From Alistipes sp. (lineage in GTDB: Bacteria > Bacteroidota > Bacteroidia > Bacteroidales > Rikenellaceae), in assembly GCA_017647025.1 (NCBI GenBank), contig JAGCLL010000172.1, positions 1 to 41,390 of the forward strand: 41,390 nt of DNA, in the 5' to 3' direction. Below are positions 7,785 through 14,532 of the stretch, one piece after another. The position numbers were made by a program, and so were the translations under genes. Under the pieces are notes generated by a model. It was given only the letters and a program-made list of their open reading frames with translations, had not been told where the DNA came from and did no database searches. Positions within the stretch are counted from its first letter, which is position 1. Every line of letters begins with the position of its first letter.

Positions 7785-8255
7785 TTAGACAATCTCTTTC
7801 GAGAACTCGGAGTCTTCGGACACAAGTTCGAGCGAGAGGGTAGGAGTGTCGTGCAACGATGTGCCCGAATTGTAGGTCAAACTTTCGAGGCGTAGAGGCT
7901 GCTCGTTGCCAAAGTGGGCAGAGTAACCAACCAACATAGTGCGACCATCGCAGAGGTGTACCTCTGCCACTACGCCTTCAATCGAACACCTCTCGACAAA
8001 CTCCTCGTCGAGCCACTTTTCGCCCTCATTTCGCCCCGCTACGAGCGTGAGTCGATGGGTTACCTTATTTGCTCCGTAGTGGCTCTTCGACACCTCTTCG
8101 AGCGAAGAGAGGTCGTCAATAAGTTCTACTTCAACACCCCCACTCGAAAACTGCACCTCGCAACTGCTGCTCGAAAAGAGTGCGCTTGCCACCGCATCGG
8201 CAGGGTAGAGAGTTGCGCTCTCCACCCCACCAGTTGGTTTATACCTAGGCGACAT
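7785..8255 (-). CDS. Uncharacterised phage-type protein between capsid and portal genes
   Basis: About 156 residues from MSPRYKPTGGVESATLYP. It looks beta-rich with alternating hydrophobic residues (CEVQFSSGGVEVELID, THRLTLVAGRNEGEKW, VVAEVHLCDGRTMLVGYS) and has no signal peptide or membrane segment. Its start overlaps the capsid stop by 11 bases, indicating coupled translation. The beta-rich pattern would suit a tail-tube, decoration or head-completion protein, but I do not recognise the family. A start at 8330 exists in frame but would lie deep inside the capsid gene and is unlikely. Confidence 0.65.
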   Translation of the reverse strand: MSPRYKPTGGVESATLYPADAVASALFSSSSCEVQFSSGGVEVELIDDLSSLEEVSKSHYGANKVTHRLTLVAGRNEGEKWLDEEFVERCSIEGVVAEVHLCDGRTMLVGYSAHFGNEQPLRLESLTYNSGTSLHDTPTLSLELVSEDSEFSKEIV

Positions 8256-9240
8256 CGTTAGTGAGTGTAACAGGTGCGTCGTAGATACTTCCTGAGATGA
8301 GTTCGTCGTCCAAGATGGTTGTACCCGCAAGGAATACTACACGCTGACGGTTCTCCATCTCGTCAGGATTGTACCACATCTTAATCTCCTTCTCTGGCGA
8401 GTCTACCGTGTTGAGCGCCAAGACGAAGTTGCGGCGATCTGTTAGGATGCAGAACGACTGTGCTCGATACAACTCGTACTTCTGCGAAGGCACCTCCACG
8501 ATAGGAATACCGTGATATGAGAGGCTTGGGCGTCCGTTGGTAGTGTCTGCGAAGGCACTTGATGAGTTCTGCTGGTCGAGGAGGAACTGGTAGGCATCGT
8601 AGATGTCCGAACTTACGAAATAGACCAAGTTACCCTCTGATGCAAGGGCACGAAGTTCGTCCTTTGCATTTGTCCAAGCGCTACGCAAGATAGCCTCTGG
8701 GGTGGTTTCAACCTCCGACTCGAAGATGTTGATGGCGATGCTGTCGCCGTTGTTCTCTTTGATGTCGATGGCGCGACGCAAGAAGCCGTCATAGGTGTTG
8801 TAGTCCGAAATCTCCTCGTTGTGGTCGCCAAACCAAGTGCAGGCGTAGATGTTCTCTGCGATAGCACGGCGGAAGAGTTCGGTCTCTGCCTTTTCGAGGT
8901 CGGTACCTGTCAAATCGCCAAGGTTAACCTCTGCCGAGTTGGTAATCATCTCGTAGATGGTCGAGAAGTAGTCCTCGGCAGAGTATGCCGACTCGGCCTT
9001 CAACTTGGTCATCGCAATCTCCTTCTGCGATTTTGTGGCAGCAGAGCCACCCTGCCAGCCAGAAGCGAAACTTTTGAGCAGGTTGTTGTTGTGTTTGAAG
9101 AGTGGCACCTTTGTTGGGAGAGGCATATTGTAGAGGATGCGAATACCGAACTCTTCGGCAGCCTTGCCGCAGAAAGATGGACGGAAAAAGAGGTTCTCAA
9201 CATCGGTTACATTGTAGGTTTTTGCATTTTCGATAATCAT
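8245..9240 (-). CDS. Putative major capsid protein (HK97-fold type)
   Basis: A 331-residue protein with no membrane segment. Its placement directly after a ClpP-like head protease and its layout point to a major capsid protein. An N-terminal arm contains PLPTKVPLFKHNNN, a long helix region follows (about 90-130, EDYFSTIYEMITNSAEVNL), and the second half holds the pattern YHGIPIVEVPSQKYELYRAQSFCILTDRRNFVLA, resembling P-domain/A-domain strands of phage capsid proteins. The 331 residues match a mature-size HK97-fold protein without a fused scaffold. A 37-base gap separates it from the protease gene. The assignment rests on context plus pattern; a structural comparison would settle it. Confidence 0.72.
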   Translation of the reverse strand: MIIENAKTYNVTDVENLFFRPSFCGKAAEEFGIRILYNMPLPTKVPLFKHNNNLLKSFASGWQGGSAATKSQKEIAMTKLKAESAYSAEDYFSTIYEMITNSAEVNLGDLTGTDLEKAETELFRRAIAENIYACTWFGDHNEEISDYNTYDGFLRRAIDIKENNGDSIAINIFESEVETTPEAILRSAWTNAKDELRALASEGNLVYFVSSDIYDAYQFLLDQQNSSSAFADTTNGRPSLSYHGIPIVEVPSQKYELYRAQSFCILTDRRNFVLALNTVDSPEKEIKMWYNPDEMENRQRVVFLAGTTILDDELISGSIYDAPVTLTNDVA

Positions 9241-9277
9241 AATTTTAATCTCATTTTTTTGGTTAGTTTAACTTTGT

Positions 9278-10147
9278 TTATCGCCCTCTCATTCTCAGAG
9301 TTAGGGCATCTTCGGCATAAGCCAAAGCGTTGTGTGCTACGGAAATATCTTCGAGTGCAGGATCTTCGATTGCACGAGTCGAAGAGGGCATTGCCGAGAG
9401 TTGTCCGGCTTTGAGTGCCAGAGCCGAAGTCGAGCCGAGCGACTCCTTGGGCAGATGCAAAATGTTGTTGTCCACGACTGGTGGAGTACTCATTATACTC
9501 TCTCGGCTCGGCGAAAAGAGCCCCTTCACCTTGGCGAAGATGTTGGCGTTGCGTGTCGCCTCCTCCACACCAATAACTTTGTCGGCAAGCCCCGCTTCGA
9601 TCACCTCCTCTGGTGAGAGCCAGCGACCACGACCACCATTCTCTCTCATCAGCGCCTCGAATGCCTCCTTTTTGCGTGAGGAGCGCAGTGCGTAGAGTGA
9701 TGCAATTCTGTCGTCGGTCTTGGCGAGCAGGTCGGCAATCTCGGCAAGGTCGGTGGAGTTGCCCTCGATGGTGCTACTCGATTGGTGAACGAGGTAGAGA
9801 GCCGAGTTGGCAATCTCACGACACCCCTCGCTTGCAGCCTGTGCAATGATTGTGGCTGCCGAAGCGGTATATCCGTAGCATCGGGTTGTGATTTTGGCGT
9901 TGAGTGCCGAGAGCGACTCGTAGATGAGTATTGCATCGTTAACATCTCCTCCTGCCGAGCGAATGTTCACCACCACCTCTTTTGCCTCAATCTCTTTGAT
10001 TTTGGCAAGTTCCTCACGGAAGCGATCGTAGGTCGCAACGCTCTGCGAAGAGGCGGAGAACTGGCTCTCCTCGGCTACGCCGATAATACCCTCGATGTCG
10101 ATAATGCACACCGAGGCGTTGTTGCTAATTTTAATGTTTGAATTCAT
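9278..10147 (-). CDS. ClpP-like (S14) head-maturation protease
   Basis: The 289-residue protein has a ClpP fold up to about residue 195 and a tail that looks like a scaffold or propeptide (196-289). The block VVVNIRSAGGDVNDAILIYE matches the oxyanion-side glycines of ClpP; YGYTASAATIIAQAA carries the nucleophile Ser96, and ALYLVHQSS the catalytic His121. In the region that aligns with E. coli ClpP Asp171 (before WLSPEEVIEAGLADKVI) this protein has Gly174, so the third triad member is not evident. Phage ClpP-like proteases cleave scaffold or capsid precursors during head assembly. It precedes the capsid gene, as usual for this pair. Confidence 0.85.
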   Translation of the reverse strand: MNSNIKISNNASVCIIDIEGIIGVAEESQFSASSQSVATYDRFREELAKIKEIEAKEVVVNIRSAGGDVNDAILIYESLSALNAKITTRCYGYTASAATIIAQAASEGCREIANSALYLVHQSSSTIEGNSTDLAEIADLLAKTDDRIASLYALRSSRKKEAFEALMRENGGRGRWLSPEEVIEAGLADKVIGVEEATRNANIFAKVKGLFSPSRESIMSTPPVVDNNILHLPKESLGSTSALALKAGQLSAMPSSTRAIEDPALEDISVAHNALAYAEDALTLRMRGR

Positions 10148-10162
10148 CTCTTAACTTTACTT

Positions 10163-10411
10163 TTAGTGGTAGACAGCGGCTCTCACCTTCTCGAAGGAGC
10201 AGTTCAACTCCTCGGAGAGTTGTTGTATGGCTCGAACCTTCACCTCGCCTGCTCGCACTCTTCTTCCCACCTCCTCCTTGATGTAGAGTTTCTCGATAGC
10301 CCGCTTGTTGAGCAACCCTCTTTGCCACATACTCTCGATTGCTCCATTGAGGCTCATATTGTGCAGACCACTCATCGCTGCCACCATAAATTTTCTCTCG
10401 TTTCGTGTCAT
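10163..10411 (-). CDS. Small helical protein of the phage-type operon, function unknown
   Basis: 82 residues, basic and predicted all-helical, beginning MTRNERKFMVAAMSGL. The second half (EVGRRVRAGEVKVRAIQQL and EELNCSFEKVRAAVYH) could form a small helix-turn-helix, so a DNA-binding, scaffold or chaperone role is possible. It sits between the tail-type and head-type genes, two bases after the stop of the 788-residue protein and 15 bases before the protease gene. The tight spacing argues that it is real. I do not recognise a family. Confidence 0.6.
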   Translation of the reverse strand: MTRNERKFMVAAMSGLHNMSLNGAIESMWQRGLLNKRAIEKLYIKEEVGRRVRAGEVKVRAIQQLSEELNCSFEKVRAAVYH

Positions 10412-10413
10412 AA

Positions 10414-12780
10414 TTAATCGGTTAATTCTCGTTCAAAAGTGCACTTTATACACCCATCCTCCGTGCTCCAACTCTCTGCCTTCACAAGGCGATAGCACGA
10501 ACTCTCTCCAAATATGTCAAAGCGGTATACGCTTCGTAGTGATGGTAGCGGACCATTTGCCGTAAAGAGGTTCGCTGCTTCGGCAGCCGTGAGGTGTAGT
10601 GTCAGGGAGATGTGCTCCCGTTGGGCGGCACGCTCCGCTTGTGCAAGGTGGTAGGTGTGCAGCCCTTTCAACCCATTTCTATCCTCGAAGCAGAGGTTTA
10701 TACTCTCCTGGTCGAGGAAGGCGGCGTAAGGGTATTGTTCGAGTCTGTTTCCTGCAATCCAGCACTCGCCATTCGGCAGTTGGCGCATACCCTTGTAGCA
10801 GACTATACGAGGGGTGAAGCCTCCATCTATGCCCTGTTCTTCGATGTCGCCATCTCCAACCTGCATCAGCGAAGCCGAGGGGGCGCAACTTACCACATTC
10901 GAGGTGTTGAGTGTAGTGGTAAATATCGGGTTGCAAACCTCCTTGGTGGAGTTTTTTGTGCCGTAGAGAGGGTTTCTGAAACTCCACACTCCAAGTTTTG
11001 TGTTGTTCTCGGCATTGAACTTCTGTGTCGCCCAATCTCTATCGAGGTAGGAGAGTTGCAGCGTTTGAGGCATCTCCAATCCAGCATCAAAGATTGTTAA
11101 GCCTGTCGCCACAATTTTGTCGTTCAGTTCAACCTCGCTCGTACCTTTATAGAGATCTTCCAAAGGCTCGATGAAGAGTTCCTTCGTGGTTTTGTCGGTA
11201 TAGAATGCGAGGTTGAACATCTTGCCCAATGCGGAGAGTAGATCGCCTTGACTGATTTGGCGTGGTGCTATATCTTTGAAGGTCAAGATAGAGCCATATC
11301 CGGGTACATTTGTGAAGTATGGGCGTAGGGTTGTACCTGTTCCAATGGTTATATTCATTCCCTTCTCTGCTCCCCCAAACCAGAATTTGTCGAGTTTATA
11401 CCTCTCTCCTGCTGAAACCTCCACAGGGGGTAATCGCAGATCCATCTCCACATCTATCGCCCCCTCCTCTTCGATGTAGCCGGGGTAGAGAGCCCAATCC
11501 TCCTCACACGGTTGCCACGCTTCGCTTGTGGTGTCGTAGTAGTATAGGGTTAGTGTTGCCGGAGTTGTGGAGGGGGTAACAACAAGCGTTGAGCGTGAAG
11601 TCCACTCGCCGAGGGTTGAGGATTCCCCACTTTGCAGCGTGGCGATAAGGCGATATTTTCGCCCATCAATGTGGTTGAATACGAGGGCGCGATACTGCAT
11701 ATTGGAGTCGGCTTCGTTGCGGTAATCTTTGCAGGTGTTTGCCAGCGAGAACTTCACCTTAACACCCGTTACAGCCTCCACCTCATCAAATCCCACAAAC
11801 TCCTCTCGTGATAGAATTTTATACTCTGTCGTATACTCCAAGTGGAGGATAAATCCCGCCTTGACAGAGTACTTTGGGGTGAAGCATATGTCGCCATTGT
11901 CGCTCTTCGAGAACGAGCCATTCATCGAGAATGTTTCGTACATCGGCACTCCGTTGCTGTCGATTGCCGTAGGGTCTGCCGTGTCTACGATTGCTCCGAC
12001 AGTGTTTGTGGCAAAGGCGTTCGAGGCATAGACTCGACCGATATAGTTTGCTGCCGCAGTAGTGGGCGTGGAGCGACGAGCAAAGAAGTCGCATTGAGTT
12101 TTGGCTCTCGAAGAGTCGCTACGGGCGTAGTCGCCACTCATATAGAGCGATTGTCCCAACTCGCTTTCGAAGAATTTGCTATGTACCTGATACCCCAAAT
12201 CGGCAAACATTGCCTCCACCATCTTGGCAACCGAGATAAATGGGTGGTAGTCGTCGCTCAACATAACCCTCTCGACAGGAAGTGTGGATACCGAGGAGTA
12301 GCGAGGTGCTTCGTTGTGGCGACAAACGGGCAGAAATCGCACAGCGCCGTTTCCTATCCACGAGTTGGCGATGGTGGAGAGGTTAAGCCTTGCCAGAAAC
12401 GGAATGTTTAAGGCACTCAACTCACCCTTTACAACCGACTCAATCCACTCCGCACCACCCTCACAGATGCGAATGGTGTAGTTGTCGTTCTCTCCATTTA
12501 AGGTTGTGCTGTGCAGGTAGACCGAGCCTTTGAAGAGTTCCACACCATCTGCTTCGAGTTGAGCCGTGTGGTGCTGCGAGTTAAATCGCTGGGTGGAGTA
12601 GATGTCGCACACCGAGCCAAATATGCGATTGTTTGTGGGGGTTGTGGGGAGTTTCAACTCGATAGTTCTTCCCTCTCTTGCGCCCTCAACATTTGTGAGT
12701 GATGAGGCGTCGTAGTCGATAGGAAGTGCAGTGAAGTTGCCAATGTCGCACCTCTCGCCATCAATTTTTAACACTACCAT
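10414..12780 (-). CDS. Large tail/baseplate-type structural protein
   Basis: About 788 residues from MVVLKIDGERCDIGNF, soluble and beta-rich. The N-terminal block with ALPIDYDASSLTN and KLPTTPTNNRIFG resembles the start of large tail proteins of Bacteroidota phages that share a leucine/proline/threonine pattern before N-N-x-IFG. A later segment, DLLSALGKMFNLAFYTDKTTKELFIEPLEDLY, is also typical of that group. I infer a tail-tip, hub or baseplate role. The chosen ATG overlaps the preceding stop as ATGGTAG; a start at 12807 would overlap further. There is no visible glycan-binding or hydrolase motif. It is the longest protein of the operon. Confidence 0.65.
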   Translation of the reverse strand: MVVLKIDGERCDIGNFTALPIDYDASSLTNVEGAREGRTIELKLPTTPTNNRIFGSVCDIYSTQRFNSQHHTAQLEADGVELFKGSVYLHSTTLNGENDNYTIRICEGGAEWIESVVKGELSALNIPFLARLNLSTIANSWIGNGAVRFLPVCRHNEAPRYSSVSTLPVERVMLSDDYHPFISVAKMVEAMFADLGYQVHSKFFESELGQSLYMSGDYARSDSSRAKTQCDFFARRSTPTTAAANYIGRVYASNAFATNTVGAIVDTADPTAIDSNGVPMYETFSMNGSFSKSDNGDICFTPKYSVKAGFILHLEYTTEYKILSREEFVGFDEVEAVTGVKVKFSLANTCKDYRNEADSNMQYRALVFNHIDGRKYRLIATLQSGESSTLGEWTSRSTLVVTPSTTPATLTLYYYDTTSEAWQPCEEDWALYPGYIEEEGAIDVEMDLRLPPVEVSAGERYKLDKFWFGGAEKGMNITIGTGTTLRPYFTNVPGYGSILTFKDIAPRQISQGDLLSALGKMFNLAFYTDKTTKELFIEPLEDLYKGTSEVELNDKIVATGLTIFDAGLEMPQTLQLSYLDRDWATQKFNAENNTKLGVWSFRNPLYGTKNSTKEVCNPIFTTTLNTSNVVSCAPSASLMQVGDGDIEEQGIDGGFTPRIVCYKGMRQLPNGECWIAGNRLEQYPYAAFLDQESINLCFEDRNGLKGLHTYHLAQAERAAQREHISLTLHLTAAEAANLFTANGPLPSLRSVYRFDIFGESSCYRLVKAESWSTEDGCIKCTFERELTD

Positions 12781-13739
12781 ACCGCCACCTCCTTCTGGTA
12801 TCTGCACACCTCCAAAAAGAGGTTGTCGGGTTCGTTAAATAGGTTGTGTTCGATAGAGGAGTTGCAGACCTCCACTTCGTGCAGGGAGCCTTCACTCTCC
12901 ACCCACACCTTGGTGGCCGATGCCGCCTGCATAAGAGCCTCGATTGTGGCACGAGGCTCATATCGTGAGGTAAGGGTATCAACCAATCGTGTGGTGGAGC
13001 GTACCGTTACAAGGCTATCCTCTGTGCGCACCACCTTTTTTGATATTGTGCGACAACTTTTGCGGGTTACCGGGAAGGTGTATCGCTCGATAGAGCCCAT
13101 TTCGGAGAGCCATACGAGGCGTGTTGCCTGCGAAGAGGTTGGAGTAATTGTGTAGTTGAGCCCGCCAAACGCCTCTCCATTGCATAATAACTCTACACTC
13201 AATCTGCGAGTGGAGTGGTCGAAATCTTCGGTGGAGATGAGAAGCGTGGTGATGCCACTATTGGTTACATACTCTATTGTTACCTCTTCGCCTTTGTCGC
13301 TCGTTATGTGCGCTGTGATAGGAGCGTTTGCTGGGCAGCAGACAAGCACCTCATCCTGCTCTCCGTATGCCATACGACGCACAGGCGGCATTGGGGAGAT
13401 GATTGCGGAGGTCGTAAACGGGTGTGAGTTTACCGATACGGTTACTCTCTCCGACTCCACCTCACCGATGCGAATGTGAAATGTGGTTGTTGGAGCATCG
13501 ACCATCGAGGTGTGGGATTGGGAGGAGGGTTTATGCTCGATGGCGTGCAGTAGGTAGGGCGCAATGTTGACTTTGGCGGATGTTACGCTTCGCACCTGCT
13601 GTGTGGCAACCACCTTGCCCGAATCGCTCTCTAAGACCTCTACCGTAAGGTCTTCGGGCGAGGAACTCTCGGTGTTGATTCCGAAGAATATACCCTCTCG
13701 AATGGGGGTGAAGTTGTTAGAAAGTTTTGTAATCTTCAT
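12774..13739 (-). CDS. Phage-type beta-rich protein of unknown function
   Basis: 321 residues with no signal peptide or membrane segment, rich in Ser/Thr/Val and alternating strands (LTVEVLESDSGKVVATQQV, TTTFHIRIGEVESERVTVSV, ITAHITSDKGEEVTIEYV). The C-terminal part (RATIEALMQAASATKVWVE) has one helical stretch. Its place between a small terminator-like protein and the large tail protein suggests a tail component. Its 3' end overlaps the next gene by 7 bases and it starts 16 bases after the preceding stop. No family is recognised. Confidence 0.6.
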   Translation of the reverse strand: MKITKLSNNFTPIREGIFFGINTESSSPEDLTVEVLESDSGKVVATQQVRSVTSAKVNIAPYLLHAIEHKPSSQSHTSMVDAPTTTFHIRIGEVESERVTVSVNSHPFTTSAIISPMPPVRRMAYGEQDEVLVCCPANAPITAHITSDKGEEVTIEYVTNSGITTLLISTEDFDHSTRRLSVELLCNGEAFGGLNYTITPTSSQATRLVWLSEMGSIERYTFPVTRKSCRTISKKVVRTEDSLVTVRSTTRLVDTLTSRYEPRATIEALMQAASATKVWVESEGSLHEVEVCNSSIEHNLFNEPDNLFLEVCRYQKEVAVW

Positions 13740-13755
13740 AGTTTGTTCGTCTTGG

Positions 13756-14160
13756 TTAGAAAATGGTTGTTACATCGGCCTCTGCCACAAGGTTCAGTGC
13801 GCCGTGATTGTCGATGATGCTCTTCGAGGGGGCGATTGTGAGGTTGTCGACAACGACAATACGCTCCTTTTTCGACAAGTTGATAAAGATGTTGGTCATC
13901 TCCTGTTCCATCTCGTCGAGGGTTGAGTTTAACTCTGCGGGAGAGAGTTTTGCCCCTTGCTTTGCGAGGTGCAGCGAGATGTGATAGGTTATTCGACCGT
14001 GTTTTCGCCCCTCAATACTTACAAATTCGGGTTGCATCAAGAAGGCTGACGGATAGCGACAGACGGTGGTCGGATAGTGCGACTCATCCCCCTGTTGGAA
14101 GTTGTAGCCGTACTCCGAAGTTAACCCCTCTATCGCACTGCATAAGAAAGTGCGATTCAT
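13756..14160 (-). CDS. Small phage-type protein, possible tail terminator/completion protein; first gene of the operon
   Basis: 134 residues beginning MNRTFLCSAIEGLTSEYG. An alpha helix is followed by strands, with HGRITYHISLHLAKQG, a long helix (PAELNSTLDEMEQEMTNIFINL) and two closing strands (ERIVVVDNLTIAPS and GALNLVAEADVTTIF). This alpha-beta order, ending in a strand that finishes T-x-F, is like that of tail terminator or tail completion proteins. The match is one of pattern only. It has a leader of about 155 bases with a hairpin and repeats, so regulation of the whole operon may act here. Confidence 0.6.
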   Translation of the reverse strand: MNRTFLCSAIEGLTSEYGYNFQQGDESHYPTTVCRYPSAFLMQPEFVSIEGRKHGRITYHISLHLAKQGAKLSPAELNSTLDEMEQEMTNIFINLSKKERIVVVDNLTIAPSKSIIDNHGALNLVAEADVTTIF

Positions 14161-14255
14161 AGGCTGTAAAATGTTGTTAAATGTGTTAATAACTTGTAAG
14201 TGGCTGTCGAAAAGGAAGTGGATATTCCAAAATGTCAGCCAGTTTGGGTGTTGAT

Positions 14256-14294
14256 AAGGTTTTTAACATTCAAGAACTGCTTGTTGAAAACCTT
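14256..14294 (-). promoter_or_regulatory. Leader hairpin of the phage-type operon
   Basis: Arms AAGGTTTTTAACA (14256-14268) and TGTTGAAAACCTT (14282-14294) are complementary at 12 of 13 positions around a 13-base loop. The structure lies in the long 5' leader of the phage-type operon, just downstream of the expected transcription start. No T-run follows on the minus strand, so it is a candidate control element or protein-binding dyad and not a clear terminator. Confidence 0.45.
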
Positions 14295-14298
14295 GTGT

Positions 14299-14318
14299 CG
14301 ATTGACGCCGATTGACGG
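14299..14318 (-). promoter_or_regulatory. Tandem 10-base repeat at the expected transcription start
   Basis: CGATTGACGC and CGATTGACGG follow each other without a gap, with 9 of 10 bases identical and a period of one helical turn. They lie directly downstream of the -7 box of the phage-type operon, where a bound repressor would block initiation. Confidence 0.4.
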
Positions 14319-14320
14319 TG

Positions 14321-14352
14321 CAAATATATAATCGGAAAAGGGGGCTTGTCAA
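14321..14352 (-). promoter_or_regulatory. Promoter of the phage-type operon
   Basis: On the minus strand the -7 box TATATTTG (14321-14328) matches TAnnTTTG and is preceded, 21 bases upstream, by TTG (14350-14352) at the -33 position. Transcription should start near 14315, giving a leader of about 155 bases. The rest of the 14161-14532 intergenic stretch contains the leader repeats, this promoter, the dyad at 14346-14364 and the divergent mqnA promoter; no gene or RNA gene is evident. Confidence 0.6.
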
Positions 14353-14364
14353 GAGTTCTGACAA
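14346..14364. promoter_or_regulatory. Dyad overlapping the -33 element of the phage-type operon
   Basis: TTGTCA, seven bases, then TGACAA form a perfect 6-bp inverted repeat whose left arm overlaps the -33 trinucleotide. The half-site TGAC also recurs in the tandem repeat at 14299-14318. This is consistent with an operator, though the regulator is unknown. Confidence 0.4.
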
Positions 14365-14493
14365 AAATTTTCTAAACTTTTTAGACAACACCACGGGCAA
14401 ATATCTCATATTGAAATGTTTGGGCAAAGAAAAATTTTTCGTGTTTTTCTAAAAAAAATACCCATCAGGCGAACACTCTGTATAAAATTTGCT

Positions 14494-14501
14494 TATCTTT
14501 G
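14494..14501 (+). promoter_or_regulatory. -7 box for mqnA
   Basis: TATCTTTG on the plus strand matches TAnnTTTG and lies 31 bases before the mqnA ATG at 14533. No clear TTTG is found 19-21 bases upstream. It diverges from the phage-type operon promoter. Confidence 0.6.
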
Positions 14502-14532
14502 CACTGATAAAAGCACACCAAAAGTATGGACG

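Larger units (their letters stand above)
5256..14352 (-). mobile_element. Phage-derived operon of eleven genes lacking integration and packaging genes
   Basis: Eleven same-strand genes from 14160 down to 5256 encode tail-like, head and lysis proteins. All frames are open, and neighbouring genes overlap or are separated by at most 37 bases. No integrase, transposase, repressor, replication protein, terminase subunit or tape measure is seen, and no convincing attachment-site duplication flanks the block. The order is tail-type, protease, capsid, portal, adaptor, holin, lysin, unlike the usual terminase-portal-protease-capsid-tail order. It lies precisely between mqnA and comEC. Options are a domesticated particle system (gene-transfer-agent-like), a capsid-carrying satellite, or a reduced prophage whose missing functions lie elsewhere. 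Confidence 0.75.

Noticed and set aside
5261..14338. 9-base direct repeat AATCGGAAA at 5261-5269 and 14330-14338 near the two ends of the phage-type operon, as att sites
   Set aside because: Too short to be meaningful in 9 kb; the left copy lies within the lysin coding end and the right one in the promoter, and there is no integrase or tRNA target.
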